The notes beneath the pieces were generated by a model. That model searched no databases. It was not told the origin of the DNA and worked only from the letters and a program-made list of their open reading frames with translations. Positions 19,554-30,374 of a stretch of 64,000 nucleotides of DNA are shown piece by piece. The stretch is from Mycolicibacterium tusciae JS617 (GTDB lineage Bacteria > Actinomycetota > Actinomycetes > Mycobacteriales > Mycobacteriaceae). Made by a program: the position numbers and the translations under genes. The stretch lies in NCBI RefSeq assembly GCF_000243415.2, contig NZ_KI912270.1, forward strand, positions 1,674,001 to 1,738,000. The letters run 5' to 3'. Position 1 is the first letter of the stretch. Every line of letters begins with the position of its first letter.

Positions 19554-19554
<1 letters not shown>
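17875..19554 (-). CDS. rnj: Ribonuclease J
   Basis: A 559-residue metallo-beta-lactamase/beta-CASP nuclease (Rv2752c ortholog) with 5' exo- and endoribonuclease activity. Metal motif THAHEDHIGAIP, then the beta-CASP region (CDSTNAEIPG, ILVT-like segments) and HVTGHAYAGEL with TPVHG-type MPVHGTWRM. C-terminal domain is intact. Its ATG (19554) abuts the dapA stop by 1 nt, so dapA-rnj form an operon. Confidence 0.96.
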
Positions 19555-21243
<1,689 letters not shown>

Positions 21244-21373
21244 GGCTCACCCTAACGTGGGGGCCTTGCTGCGGCGATGACCGACAGCTGCGTTTGGATT
21301 TCGCATTCAAAGGGAATTATGCGGTCCTCGCGCGGCGTTAAACGCAACACCGATCTTGGAGGGAGTGTGGCCG

Positions 21374-21673
21374 ATGCCCACCGATTACGACGCACCTCGC
21401 GCCCAGAACACTGATGAGAGCGACCAGTCGCTGGAGGACATCGCTGTCCGCCGGCGTGAGCAAGCCGACGTCGCGGTCCTCGACGTCGATGACGGCGATG
21501 CAGTCGACGCTATCGACCTACCCGATATCGACCTGTCCGGTGAGGAGCTCATCGTCCGGGTGATACCGAAGCAGGCCGACGAATTCACCTGCTCCAGTTG
21601 CTTCCTGGTGCATCATCGCAACCGTCTGGCGCTGCAGTCGGGCGAGAAGATGGTGTGCTCCGACTGCGTCTGA
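21374..21673 (+). CDS. DUF4193 small zinc-ribbon-like protein
   Basis: A 99-residue acidic protein beginning MPTDYDAPR. The C-terminal part has two CxxC pairs (FTCSSCFLVHH and MVCSDCV) that probably bind one zinc. It matches the DUF4193 family (Rv2699c is a known relative), and this copy is a paralog at a different locus. A GGAGGGAG ribosome site precedes ATG 21374. Function unknown. Confidence 0.85.
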   Translation: MPTDYDAPRAQNTDESDQSLEDIAVRRREQADVAVLDVDDGDAVDAIDLPDIDLSGEELIVRVIPKQADEFTCSSCFLVHHRNRLALQSGEKMVCSDCV

Positions 21674-21708
21674 CGATGCGGCGTCACCATTCCCATTAAG
21701 GTGACGCC

Positions 21709-22296
21709 ATGGCATCCCCGACCGTGGCATCACGCCTGCTCGACGTCATGGAATTCGACGTCCTGCCGATGACCGAGCGCGGTGTCGCGGCGGGCAACAA
21801 GGTCTTCGGCGCAGCACTACTGCGCAAGTCCGATATGTCGCTCGTCGTAGCCGGCACCAACAGCGAGACCGACAATCCGCTGCTGCACGGCGAGATCAGC
21901 ACCCTGAATCAGTTCTACGAGATGGCCGACCGACCCCCCACTCGCGACCTGATATTTCTGTCCACCCATGAGCCCTGTCCCCTGTGTCTGTCAGCCATCA
22001 CGTGGGCGGGGTTCGACAATTTCTACTACTTCTACACCTACGAGGATTCCCGGGACGCCTTCGGCATCCCCCACGACCTGTTGATCCTCAAAGAGGTGTT
22101 CGGGGTCGAGGACGGCGCCTACCGGCACGCCAACGCGTTCTGGACCTGCTATTCGATCCGTAGCCTCGCCGAAGCCGAACCCGAGCCGCTACGCACCCAG
22201 CTGCTCGAGCAGGACCAGCGGATCCGCGATGTCTACGCCGGGCTGTCGCAGAAGTACCAGGACACCAAGGACAACAACGATATTCCGTTCAACTGA
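21709..22296 (+). CDS. Cytidine/nucleoside deaminase-like zinc enzyme
   Basis: A 195-residue protein with the deaminase zinc motif HGEIS (His-x-Glu) and PCPLCLSAI (PCxxC), the CDA/dCMP/guanine deaminase fold. The C-terminal half (YFYTYEDSRDAFGIP, ANAFWTCYSIRSLAE) is not one I can tie to a known substrate. It is cytoplasmic, 35 nt after the DUF4193 gene. It may salvage a base or nucleoside; its proximity to thymidylate genes is suggestive only. Confidence 0.82.
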   Translation: MASPTVASRLLDVMEFDVLPMTERGVAAGNKVFGAALLRKSDMSLVVAGTNSETDNPLLHGEISTLNQFYEMADRPPTRDLIFLSTHEPCPLCLSAITWAGFDNFYYFYTYEDSRDAFGIPHDLLILKEVFGVEDGAYRHANAFWTCYSIRSLAEAEPEPLRTQLLEQDQRIRDVYAGLSQKYQDTKDNNDIPFN

Positions 22297-22310
22297 GGGC
22301 TCTCACACCC

Positions 22311-22364
22311 AGTGTTGGATTGGTGCACACCTTTTCGATGACGAGCGTGTGTCAATCCAACACT
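22311..22364. terminator. Bidirectional hairpin between deaminase and ycaQ
   Basis: A perfect 12-bp inverted repeat, AGTGTTGGATTG (22311-22322) and CAATCCAACACT (22353-22364), with further weak GTGCACAC/GTGTGT pairing inside. It sits between convergent genes and its right arm covers the last codons of the ycaQ-like gene. Confidence 0.72.
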
Positions 22365-23563
22365 CGGCGCAGATCGGCCACCAGATCGCCGCGCTTCCCG
22401 ACCGTCACGTCGGCCAGTCCCAGCCACGACGCCATCGTCTGTAGCTCTGCCGCCAGCGGCGGCGTTATCCGTGCCGGCTGCTCCCCCGGTTCGGCGAAGG
22501 CGCCGACGACGTTCAACGCCCCCGTTGCGCGTTCGGCCTTCAGATCGACCCGTCCGACGAGCCTGCCGTCGAGCAGAAACGGCCAGACGTAATAGCCGAA
22601 CTGACGCTTGGGCGCCGGGGTGTAAATCTCTATGCGGTAATGGAATTGCCAGAGCCGTTCCACCCGCGGCCGGAAGAAGATCAGCGGGTCGAACGGGCAC
22701 AGCAGCGCCGTTCCGCGGTCACGCCGAGGCACAATCTGGCCCGCGCGCAGATAGGCCGGCGCCGCCCAGCCGTCGACCTCCACCGGTTCCAACTCGCCGT
22801 CGGCGACGAGCTTGGCGATCGCCGGCTTGGACAGTTTCGGCGACAGCCGGAAGTAGTCGCGGATGTCGGCCTCCGTCGCGACACCGAGCGCTCCGGCGGC
22901 GCGCAGCGTCAGCTCCCGCACCGCCTCGTCGTCGTCGACCTCCCTGGCGACCACCTCCGGCGGCAGCACACGCTCGGTGAGGTCGTAGTGGCGGGCGAAC
23001 CCGATGCGGGTGGCCGTCGTCAGCACACCCGACGACCACAGTGCCTCCGTCACCCACTTGGTCTCGCTGCGGTCCCACCACGGCCCTTTGCGGCCGCGCT
23101 GTTCGGCGCCGAGGTGGGCTTCGATCTGACCGGCGGTCGACGGTCCGAGTTCCGCGATGGCGGCGACGACATCGTCGGCCAGCCGCGCATTCTTCTTGAC
23201 GATCTCTTTGCCCCATCGGCCGTGTTGGTACTCCCGCATCCGCCAGCGCAACAACGGCCAGTCGTCGACGGCCATCAATGCGGCCTCGTGCGCCCAGTAC
23301 TCCACGAGCAGGCGTGGTGACCGTGCGCTGTGGCTCCACGCCGCACGATCCAGCACTTCGCGGTCGTAGGGGCCGAGCCGGCTGAACACCGGCGCGTAGT
23401 GGGCCCGGACGGCCACCGACACCGAATCCAGTTGCAGCACTTGGATCCGCGAGACCAGCCGGCGCAGGTGTGCCCGCGTTACCGACCCGGTAGGTCGCGG
23501 TTCGGCGAAACCCTGCGCCGCAACGGCGATCCTGCGGGCCTGCGTGCTGGTTAGCGTGCTCAC
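22352..23563 (-). CDS. YcaQ/AlkX-type winged-helix DNA glycosylase family protein
   Basis: A 403-residue member of the HTH_42 family (E. coli YcaQ unhooks DNA interstrand crosslinks). Visible family features: the N-terminal [43 protein letters not shown], and the C-terminal [18 protein letters not shown]. The GTG start at 23563 overlaps the dfrA stop (GTGA), so it is translationally coupled to dfrA. An ATG 54 nt upstream would sit inside dfrA. Role in crosslink repair is by family only. Confidence 0.82.
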   Translation of the reverse strand: MSTLTSTQARRIAVAAQGFAEPRPTGSVTRAHLRRLVSRIQVLQLDSVSVAVRAHYAPVFSRLGPYDREVLDRAAWSHSARSPRLLVEYWAHEAALMAVDDWPLLRWRMREYQHGRWGKEIVKKNARLADDVVAAIAELGPSTAGQIEAHLGAEQRGRKGPWWDRSETKWVTEALWSSGVLTTATRIGFARHYDLTERVLPPEVVAREVDDDEAVRELTLRAAGALGVATEADIRDYFRLSPKLSKPAIAKLVADGELEPVEVDGWAAPAYLRAGQIVPRRDRGTALLCPFDPLIFFRPRVERLWQFHYRIEIYTPAPKRQFGYYVWPFLLDGRLVGRVDLKAERATGALNVVGAFAEPGEQPARITPPLAAELQTMASWLGLADVTVGKRGDLVADLRRVLD

Positions 23564-24045
23564 GGGCGAACGTAGCTGAAGAACCGATAGCGCAACCCGG
23601 AGGAGCTGGTCAGCCACTCCCCTTCGGTGCCAATCCAGTGTTCATCCAGCGTGGGCGCCACCGCATCGCCGTCGTCACGGGGCAGGTCGATCTCCACCTC
23701 GGTGACCTCGCACCGCGTCGCGAGCGGCAGCGCGAGTGCGTAGATCTGTTCACCGCCGATCACCCAGGTGATGTCGTCGGTCAGAGCGTCCTGAAGCAGG
23801 GGAACCACGTGCGCACCGTCGGCCATGTAGTCAGCCTGCCGGGTCAGTACGACATTTTTTCGCCCCGGCAGCGGGCGCACCTTCGCAGGCAGAGACTCCC
23901 AGGTCCGGCGCCCCATCACGACGGTGCGCCCCATCGTGAGTTCCTTGAAGCGGGCCTGGTCCTCGGGCAGCCGCCACGGGATGCCGCCGCCGCGGCCGAT
24001 GACACCGGAGCTCGACTGGGCCCAGATCAGCCCGACCGTCGTCAT
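23560..24045 (-). CDS. dfrA: Dihydrofolate reductase
   Basis: A 161-residue DHFR that regenerates tetrahydrofolate after ThyA. Landmarks: [30 protein letters not shown] (with the active-site Asp), [11 protein letters not shown], and [12 protein letters not shown]. Length matches M. tuberculosis DfrA. ATG 24045 lies 7 nt after the thyA stop, and the stop overlaps the ycaQ-like GTG. The gene is intact. Confidence 0.97.
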   Translation of the reverse strand: MTTVGLIWAQSSSGVIGRGGGIPWRLPEDQARFKELTMGRTVVMGRRTWESLPAKVRPLPGRKNVVLTRQADYMADGAHVVPLLQDALTDDITWVIGGEQIYALALPLATRCEVTEVEIDLPRDDGDAVAPTLDEHWIGTEGEWLTSSSGLRYRFFSYVRP

Positions 24046-24052
24046 ACGGCTC

Positions 24053-24865
24053 TCATACTGCGACGGGGGCCTTGATCGCCGGGTGTGGATCATAATTCTT
24101 GATCAGGACGTCGTCGTAGGTGTAGTCGAAGATCGAATCACGGGGCGCCAGAACTAATTCCGGATAGGGTCGCGGATCCCGGCTCAGCTGTTCGGTGACC
24201 TGCTCGACGTGATTGTCGTAGATGTGGCAGTCACCGCCGGTCCAGACGAACTCGCCCACCTCCAGGTCGGCCTGCGCCGCCATCATGTGTGTCAGCAGCG
24301 CGTAGCTGGCGATGTTGAAGGGCACGCCGAGGAAGAGGTCGGCACTGCGCTGGTACAGCTGGCAGCTCAGCCGCCCGTCAGCGACGTAGAACTGGAAGAA
24401 CGCATGACACGGCGGTAATGCCATCTGAGGGATCTCGCCGACGTTCCACGCCGAGACGATATTGCGTCGCGAATCAGGATCGGACTTGAGCAACTCCAGG
24501 GCGGCGCTGATCTGGTCGATGTGCTCACCCGACGGCGTGGGCCACGACCGCCACTGCACGCCGTATACCGGGCCCAGATCACCTGTGTCAGAGGCCCATT
24601 CGTCCCAGATCGTGACACCGTGCTCCTGCAGCCAGCGCACATTCGAGTCGCCCCGCAGGAACCACAGCAGCTCATAGACAATCGACTTGGTGTGCACCTT
24701 CTTGGTGGTCAGCAGTGGAAATCCGGCGCTCAGGTCGTAGCGCAGTTGGTGGCCGAACAGGCTGCGGGTACCGGTACCGGTGCGATCTGATTTCGGCGTG
24801 CCGCGCTCCAGCACCAGGCGAAGGAGGTCCTCGTACGGCGTGCTTATAGAACCAGTGACCGGCAC
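24053..24865 (-). CDS. thyA: Thymidylate synthase ThyA
   Basis: A 270-residue classical thymidylate synthase converting dUMP to dTMP with methylene-THF, giving DHF. The catalytic Cys153 lies in [13 protein letters not shown]; the phosphate loop is [12 protein letters not shown]; folate residues lie in [12 protein letters not shown]. First gene of thyA-dfrA-ycaQ. Divergent from the hydrolase gene with a 42-nt gap. Confidence 0.98.
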   Translation of the reverse strand: MPVTGSISTPYEDLLRLVLERGTPKSDRTGTGTRSLFGHQLRYDLSAGFPLLTTKKVHTKSIVYELLWFLRGDSNVRWLQEHGVTIWDEWASDTGDLGPVYGVQWRSWPTPSGEHIDQISAALELLKSDPDSRRNIVSAWNVGEIPQMALPPCHAFFQFYVADGRLSCQLYQRSADLFLGVPFNIASYALLTHMMAAQADLEVGEFVWTGGDCHIYDNHVEQVTEQLSRDPRPYPELVLAPRDSIFDYTYDDVLIKNYDPHPAIKAPVAV

Positions 24866-24907
24866 TCGGTCAGCTTACGTCGGCAGGGCAGGAGTAGAAC
24901 GAAAGGC

Positions 24908-25645
24908 ATGCCGACCATTACCGACAGCATCACCACCGCCGACGGCGCCTGCCCGGTCACCCTGCACACCCCCGACGGGGACGGCCCGTGGCCGGGAATC
25001 GTCATGTATCCCGACGCCGGCGGCGCGCGGCAGACGTTCCGTGAGATGGGCGACAAACTGGCCGGTCTCGGCTATGCCGTGCTGGTGCCCGATGTCTACT
25101 ACCGCGATGGCGACTGGGCGCCGTTCGAGATGGCGACAGTGTTCAGCGACGACGGCGAGCGCAGGCGGCTGTTCTCGATGATCTCGAAGGTGACGCCCGA
25201 CATCATGGCCGCCGACGCAGGCGCGTTCTTCGACTATCTGGTGTCGCGGCCCGAGGTCAGCGGCCAGGCATTCGGGACCACCGGCTACTGCATGGGTGGG
25301 CGGACATCTCTGGTGGTCGCGGGCCGGGTCCCCCAGCGGGTCGCCGCGGCGATGTCGTTTCACGGCGGCGGCCTGGCGGGCGACGATCCGGGCAGCCCGC
25401 ACCTCCTCGCCGACCAGATGACGGCGGCCGTCTACGTCGGCGGTGCCGAGAACGACGCATCCTTCACGAAAGAGGCCGCCGAGACGCTGGACAAGGCCCT
25501 CACCGCGGCAGACGTCGAGCACACCATCGAGTTCTACGACGCGGGGCACGGGTTCGCCGTGCCCGACAATGCGCCGTATGACTCCGCGGCGGCGCAGCGG
25601 CACTGGGACGCCATGAAGTCGTTCTTCGGCGCACACCTGGGCTGA
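24908..25645 (+). CDS. Dienelactone hydrolase family protein (Rv2765-like)
   Basis: A 245-residue alpha/beta hydrolase with the dienelactone-hydrolase cysteine nucleophile in GTTGYCMGGRTSLV. The acid is probably in VYVGGAENDASF and the histidine is in YDAGHGFAV. It hydrolyses lactone or ester bonds of unknown substrates and is cytoplasmic (no signal peptide). Divergent from thyA. Confidence 0.88.
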   Translation: MPTITDSITTADGACPVTLHTPDGDGPWPGIVMYPDAGGARQTFREMGDKLAGLGYAVLVPDVYYRDGDWAPFEMATVFSDDGERRRLFSMISKVTPDIMAADAGAFFDYLVSRPEVSGQAFGTTGYCMGGRTSLVVAGRVPQRVAAAMSFHGGGLAGDDPGSPHLLADQMTAAVYVGGAENDASFTKEAAETLDKALTAADVEHTIEFYDAGHGFAVPDNAPYDSAAAQRHWDAMKSFFGAHLG

Positions 25646-25687
25646 CCCGGGTAACGCCGTCGGCGGCCGGTGCGCAACCATGAACCG

Positions 25688-26608
25688 ATGGACGACCAGG
25701 CCACTGCAGAGCACCCGGATTCCGGCGAGGGATCGCGCATCGACCCAGTACTCGCCCGCAGTTGGCTGCTGGTCAACGGCGCGCAGTACGACCGCTTCGC
25801 ACCGGCGGCCGCATCTCGCGCCGACATCGTCGTCCTCGATATCGAGGACGCGGTCGCCCCGAAGGACAAATTGAGCGCGCGGGACAACGTGATCCGATGG
25901 CTGAGCGAGGGCAATAGCGACTGGGTCCGCGTCAACGGGTTCGGCACGCCGTGGTGGGCCGACGACCTCGAGGCCTTGGGCAAGTTATCGCTCGGCGGGG
26001 TGATGCTCGCGATGGTGGAGTCCGTCGACCATGTGACCGAGACCGCCAAGCGGCTGCCGAACGTGCCCATCGTGGCGCTGGTGGAGACGGCGCGCGGTCT
26101 GGAGCGCATCACCGAGATCGCCGCCACCAAGGGCACGTTCCGGCTGGCCTTCGGAATCGGCGACTTCCGGCGTGACACCGGATTCGGGGACAATCCCATG
26201 ACCTTGGCGTACGCGCGTTCGCGGTTCACGATCGCGGCCAAGGCGGCGCATCTGCCCAGTGCGATCGACGGACCGACGGTCGGTTCGAGTGCGCTGAAGC
26301 TCAGCGAGGCGACAGCGGTGTCCGCCGAGTTCGGCATGACGGGAAAGATATGCCTGACACCTGACCAGTGCTCGACGGTGAATGAGGGACTGTCACCGTC
26401 TGCAGAGGAAATCAGTTGGGCCAAAGAGTTTTTCACCGAGTTCGAGCGTGACGGCGGAGAGATCCGCAACGGGTCCGACCTGCCGCGGATCGCCAGGGCC
26501 AACAAGATCCTGGACCTCGCCCGCTCCTATGGGATTCACGAATCAGAGTTCGACGACGTCGACGACCCCGCGCACATCCCGGCGCCGTCGGACACCTACC
26601 ACTACTGA
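25688..26608 (+). CDS. HpcH/HpaI aldolase/citrate-lyase beta-like protein (CitE-type)
   Basis: A 306-residue TIM-barrel lyase-like protein. Visible: RSWLLVNGAQYDRF, the acidic VVLDIEDAVAPKDK, WVRVNGFGTPWW, ALVETARGLERI (metal-binding Glu) and FGIGDFRRDTG (Asp). CitE-like proteins without CitD/CitF usually act on malyl- or citramalyl-CoA; the substrate here is unknown. ATG 25688 is preferred over an in-frame GTG at 25670. Its last 7 bases overlap the convergent membrane gene. Confidence 0.84.
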   Translation: MDDQATAEHPDSGEGSRIDPVLARSWLLVNGAQYDRFAPAAASRADIVVLDIEDAVAPKDKLSARDNVIRWLSEGNSDWVRVNGFGTPWWADDLEALGKLSLGGVMLAMVESVDHVTETAKRLPNVPIVALVETARGLERITEIAATKGTFRLAFGIGDFRRDTGFGDNPMTLAYARSRFTIAAKAAHLPSAIDGPTVGSSALKLSEATAVSAEFGMTGKICLTPDQCSTVNEGLSPSAEEISWAKEFFTEFERDGGEIRNGSDLPRIARANKILDLARSYGIHESEFDDVDDPAHIPAPSDTYHY

Positions 26609-27066
26609 GATTTGTCGTCGTCGTTACTGCGGATGAACGAGCTCACCGCGCGCGCGATCCCGCGGCCGGCGTAGATGCCGGCGACGATGGACAAGACGAT
26701 CATCGCGATGAACATCACCAGCCAATTCGACCGGCTATGGCTGACGTTCCACCAGACGATCGTGAACAGGATGGCGCAGATGAACACCACGATGTCGCGC
26801 CAGTTCCCACCGTAGGAAACTGCGGCTTCGCGTAGTTTTCGCGACCGCTCCGTTCCCTCCACCAGATCGCCGATGCGTTCGGTGATGCTCGCTTTCAGCC
26901 GCGCCTTCAGCTCTGGCTGATCGTCGGGGATCCGTTCGAGCAGATCCATGTCCTTGGCGATCATGGCGCGGACATCGGGGCCCTTGAAGCTGCCCGCCGC
27001 GGCGCCCAGCAAGGCACCGCCGGCGATCGGCGCTGCGCCCAAGGCGAGGTCGGCGATACCCGGCAT
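26602..27066 (-). CDS. Small membrane protein, unknown function
   Basis: A 154-residue protein. A Gly/Ala-rich N-terminal hydrophobic stretch (LALGAAPIAGGALLGAAAG) is followed by a charged helical region and two clear membrane helices near residues 91-135 (VVFICAILFTIVWW and LVMFIAMIVLSIVAGIYA). It ends in an acidic tail (DDDKSQ). No family recognised. Convergent with the CitE-like gene and divergent from the reductase gene. Confidence 0.7.
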   Translation of the reverse strand: MPGIADLALGAAPIAGGALLGAAAGSFKGPDVRAMIAKDMDLLERIPDDQPELKARLKASITERIGDLVEGTERSRKLREAAVSYGGNWRDIVVFICAILFTIVWWNVSHSRSNWLVMFIAMIVLSIVAGIYAGRGIARAVSSFIRSNDDDKSQ

Positions 27067-27213
27067 GCGTCTACCTCCGTCAGGGTCGCGGTCGATTGCA
27101 CGCTACATGTCGACGATCTCGTTCAAATAGCGATTCGGACTTCGGCGGCTTGAGCGCACCGGAAATGTCGCCGAGGTTGGCGGTTGATCGTTTCAACACA
27201 TCCAAGACCGGAT

Positions 27214-27231
27214 ACCTACCGAAAAGTAGGT
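27214..27231. promoter_or_regulatory. Inverted repeat upstream of ferredoxin reductase/desaturase operon
   Basis: A perfect inverted repeat, ACCTAC-N6-GTAGGT, lies 54 nt before the reductase ATG. Its size and place suit a TetR-type operator for a fatty-acid-responsive repressor, but it could be a weak hairpin. The only inverted repeat I noticed in the 218-nt gap 27067-27284. Confidence 0.45.
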
Positions 27232-27284
27232 TTTGGGCCTACCCATCCAAGCGTTTTCACCCGGTGAGCCGGAAGAGAAAGAGT

Positions 27285-28382
27285 ATGGCCGAACGCGGTG
27301 CCGAACCACCCGTCCCACGTGGTCGTCGGCTATTCCTGCGGGCGGTGCGGCACCTGTTCAGTCCGTTGCGCCCCGACGATTATCTCGAGTTGGTCAACCC
27401 GTTGTGGACGACCAAAGAGCTACGCGGAAAGGTCGAGCGAGTCGAGCCGCAAGGCTCGGAAGCGGCCAGCGTGCTGATCCGTCCCGGATATGAATGGCCG
27501 GGTCACGAGCCCGGCCAGTATGTGCGTCTGGGCCTCGTGATTGACGGCCGGTACCACTGGCGTGCGTATTCGCTCACTTCAGACCCGCGCCCGGAGGATG
27601 GCCTGATCAGCGTCACGCCCAAGAAGGTCGACAGCGGCGTGGTCTCGCCGTACCTGGTGCACAAGATCCAGCCCGGAGAGCTGGTACGGCTGGGCGAAAT
27701 AGAAGGTGTCTTCACGCTGCCTGAGCCGTTGCCCGCCAAGATGCTGTTCATCAGCGCCGGCAGTGGGATCACGCCGATCATCAGCATGCTGCGAAGCCTT
27801 GATCACCGCGGCGAGATGGACGACGTAGTGGTTATTCATTCGGCCCGCACCCGCGAGCAGGTCATGTTCCTGTCGGTACTTGAAGATCTCGACCGTCGGC
27901 ACGAGGGCGTGCGCCTGGACCTGCGGCTCACCTCTGAACGTGGCCGCATGTCGGCCGGCGATCTGGATGAAGTGTGCCCGGACTGGCGTGAGCGCGAAGC
28001 GTTCTGTTCGGGTCCGAGCGAACTGCTCGACGCGATGATCGATCACTGGGAGGACCATGGCGACCCCGACCGGCTGCACTTCGAGCGGTTCCAGCCGAAG
28101 ATCGGCGGCAACGCCGCTGACGGCGAGGGTGGTGAGATCACGTTCCTCGACAGCGATACCACGGTCGAAAGTGGCGGTGGTACACCCATTCTGGAGGCCG
28201 GCGAACAGGCCGGTCTGAACCTCGCATATGGCTGTCGGATCGGTATTTGCCATACCTGTGTCGGAACGCTGAAGTCGGGGAAGGTCCGCGACCTGCGCTC
28301 CGGAGATGTCATCCAGCCGATCGGGCAGGACGTGCGGATCTGTATCCACTCCGCTGAAGGTGACGTGGAATTCGAATTGTGA
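27285..28382 (+). CDS. Ferredoxin/oxygenase reductase, electron donor to the desaturase (Rv3230c-like)
   Basis: A 365-residue FAD/NAD(P)H reductase with a C-terminal plant-type 2Fe-2S ferredoxin domain. Order: FAD domain (RAYSLTSDP), nucleotide domain (FISAGSGITPIISML, AFCSGPSELLD), and the cluster cysteines in YGCRIGICHTCVGTLK plus a later C in VRICIHS. The pair Rv3230c/DesA3 in M. tuberculosis makes oleoyl-CoA from stearoyl-CoA with oxygen. ATG 27285 follows a GGAAGAGAAAGAG site. Same operon as the desaturase, 16 nt away. Confidence 0.9.
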   Translation: MAERGAEPPVPRGRRLFLRAVRHLFSPLRPDDYLELVNPLWTTKELRGKVERVEPQGSEAASVLIRPGYEWPGHEPGQYVRLGLVIDGRYHWRAYSLTSDPRPEDGLISVTPKKVDSGVVSPYLVHKIQPGELVRLGEIEGVFTLPEPLPAKMLFISAGSGITPIISMLRSLDHRGEMDDVVVIHSARTREQVMFLSVLEDLDRRHEGVRLDLRLTSERGRMSAGDLDEVCPDWREREAFCSGPSELLDAMIDHWEDHGDPDRLHFERFQPKIGGNAADGEGGEITFLDSDTTVESGGGTPILEAGEQAGLNLAYGCRIGICHTCVGTLKSGKVRDLRSGDVIQPIGQDVRICIHSAEGDVEFEL

Positions 28383-28398
28383 TGATCAAGGAGCCAAA

Positions 28399-29793
28399 AT
28401 GACCACGACTGTCGAGAGTCCCCTCGCTCGTCTCGGCGAGCAGGAACTGGAGAAGCTCGCCAAGGAATTCGATGCGATACACGATGACGTCTTCGCCGAG
28501 CTCGGTGATCGCGACCGCCAGTACATCAAGACGGTGATCTCGGTGCAGCGCCAGATCGTCGTCGTCGGACGCGTGCTGCTATTGGGCTCGCGGTCACGAA
28601 CGGCGTGGGTGCTCGGCACAGCCTGCCTGGGGATGGCCAAGATTTTGGAGAATATGGAACTGGGCCACAATATCCTTCACGGCCAATGGGATTGGATGAA
28701 TGACCCCGACATCCATTCCTCGGTCTGGGATTGGGACACCGCCTCGACGGCGCAGTCGTGGAAGCACTCGCACAACTACATCCACCACACCTACACCAAC
28801 ATTCTCGGCAAGGACCGCGACCTCGGTTACGAGATCATGCGGATCGATCCCAATCAGCCGTGGCATCCGGTGTGGCTGGCCCAACCAGTGTTCAACCTCC
28901 TGCTGACGTTGCTCTTCGAATGGGGGGTGGCCGTCCACGACATCGACTTCAGGGGTGTGCAGCGAGGCGAGAAGCCCTGGTCGGAGGTGCGTGAGGGCCT
29001 GAAGGGAATCCGCGGTAAGGCACGCACGCAAATCACCAAGGACTATCTTGGCTGGCCGGCGGTCAGCGCCGGCGCGTTCGCTTTGGCTCAGTTGGCGCTG
29101 CGCGGCCGTCTCGATCAACCGGCGCAGTCACGGCTGGGGCGTCGACTCCGGAAGATTTCGAGCAAGGGCCGGATCGGCACCACCGCGACCATGATGGACC
29201 GGTTGTTGCCAGGCGTCGAAAGCACGTTCCTGCGAACCTTGGCGGCCGACGCCCTGGCCAACCTCATCCGCAACGTGTGGGCGCACGCCATCATCTTCTG
29301 CGGACACTTCCCCGACCAGACCTACACATTCAAAGAAGAGGACGTCGAGAACGAAACACGTGGCGGTTGGTACGTCCGCCAGTTGATCGGCGCAGCCAAC
29401 ATCGAGGGCAGTCCGCTGTTCCACGTCATCAGCGGCAACCTCGGGTACCAGGTCGAGCACCACCTGTATCCAGACATGCCCAGCAGCCGGTACTCCGAAA
29501 TCGCGCCGAGGGTCAAGGACATCTGCGAGCGCTACGAACTGCCCTACAACTCCGGACGATTTGGCAAACAGTGGTTCACGGTGCACCGCGCAATTTTCCG
29601 GCTTGCCTTCCCCGGGGGGAAGCCGCGGCCCAAGCCTGGGCCCTACCGCAGCGAGGAGCGGCGCCCCGGGCCTAGCGGTCCCAGTGAGGCCAGCCGATTC
29701 CGCGACCGGGTCCCGGCCGAACATCCCGATGCAGGCCCCGAACACGAGTCGGGCGGCGTCTTGGTACAGCCACCGCCGCGTGGCAACGACTAG
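28399..29793 (+). CDS. Membrane fatty acid/acyl-CoA desaturase (DesA3-like)
   Basis: A 464-residue di-iron membrane desaturase. The three histidine boxes are GHNILH (H90, H94), KHSHNYIHH (to residue 130), and GYQVEHHLYP near the C-terminus. It introduces a cis double bond into an acyl chain using oxygen and electrons from the adjacent reductase. Few hydrophobic stretches are long, as is usual for this family. A Pro/Arg-rich tail of about 60 residues after the third box looks disordered. RBS AAGGAG before ATG 28399. Confidence 0.9.
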   Translation: MTTTVESPLARLGEQELEKLAKEFDAIHDDVFAELGDRDRQYIKTVISVQRQIVVVGRVLLLGSRSRTAWVLGTACLGMAKILENMELGHNILHGQWDWMNDPDIHSSVWDWDTASTAQSWKHSHNYIHHTYTNILGKDRDLGYEIMRIDPNQPWHPVWLAQPVFNLLLTLLFEWGVAVHDIDFRGVQRGEKPWSEVREGLKGIRGKARTQITKDYLGWPAVSAGAFALAQLALRGRLDQPAQSRLGRRLRKISSKGRIGTTATMMDRLLPGVESTFLRTLAADALANLIRNVWAHAIIFCGHFPDQTYTFKEEDVENETRGGWYVRQLIGAANIEGSPLFHVISGNLGYQVEHHLYPDMPSSRYSEIAPRVKDICERYELPYNSGRFGKQWFTVHRAIFRLAFPGGKPRPKPGPYRSEERRPGPSGPSEASRFRDRVPAEHPDAGPEHESGGVLVQPPPRGND

Positions 29794-29877
29794 CACCGCA
29801 CACGACTCAAGCAAGATCGATGCCAGAAGTAAAACGGCTCGGCGAATGGGGTCGTGGGTACTTCACGAGTGGAGGGG

Positions 29878-29921
29878 CTTCAATGCCTCTTCAATGCCCC
29901 TTCAATGCCTCTTCAATGCCT
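29878..29921. repeat. Four 11-bp tandem repeats at the 3' end of the flavodoxin gene
   Basis: Four consecutive units of CTTCAATGCCT, the second ending in C. The last unit overlaps the final codons and stop of the flavodoxin gene, so each unit carries a TGA stop on the coding strand. A slippage-prone minisatellite between convergent genes. Confidence 0.9.
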
Positions 29922-30374
29922 CTCCATCAGCGTCGCAGCGACCGTCGCACCGAGGTTCCAGCACGCCTCGAGGTCGGCCTTGCTCGGCTTGCCCGAGACG
30001 ACGACGTATTCGGCGGCCTTCGTCCAGCCCAGGCCGGTCGTGATGGCGGTGACTCCGTTCTCGGCGCCCTCGGTCCCCTCGTTGCCGTGGAGGTACAGCC
30101 CGAAGGGTCGCCCACGCGTCGCGTCCAGACATGGGTAGTAGATGACGTCGAACGCATGCTTGAGCGCACCGCTCATGTAGCCGAGGTTGGCGGGGCTTCC
30201 GAGCAGGTAACCGTCGGCTTCCAGGACATCGGTCGCGGAAACGGTGAGCGCCGGCCTCCGCACGATGTCCACACCGTCGATTTCTGGGTCACTGGCGCCG
30301 GATACGACGGCCTCGAACATCGCGTGGCAGTGCGGGCTCGGCGTGTGATGGACGATCAGCAGGGTCTTGCTCAC
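29913..30374 (-). CDS. Flavodoxin-like NAD(P)H:FMN reductase (Rv2771c-like)
   Basis: A 153-residue flavodoxin-fold protein: MSKTLLIVHHTPSPHCHAM (FMN phosphate loop), then ADGYLLGSPANLGYMSGALKHAFD and YLHGNEGTEGAENG. Likely a quinone or FMN reductase; partner unknown. Its start overlaps the stop of the TPR-like membrane gene (ATGA), so it is the third gene of the dapB operon. The C-terminus (MERH) is formed by the 11-bp tandem repeat. Confidence 0.83.
   Translation of the reverse strand: MSKTLLIVHHTPSPHCHAMFEAVVSGASDPEIDGVDIVRRPALTVSATDVLEADGYLLGSPANLGYMSGALKHAFDVIYYPCLDATRGRPFGLYLHGNEGTEGAENGVTAITTGLGWTKAAEYVVVSGKPSKADLEACWNLGATVAATLMERH

Noticed and set aside
29878..29921. CRISPR array
   Set aside because: Units are 11 bp and contiguous without spacers; it is a minisatellite. 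No CRISPR array was seen anywhere in the window.
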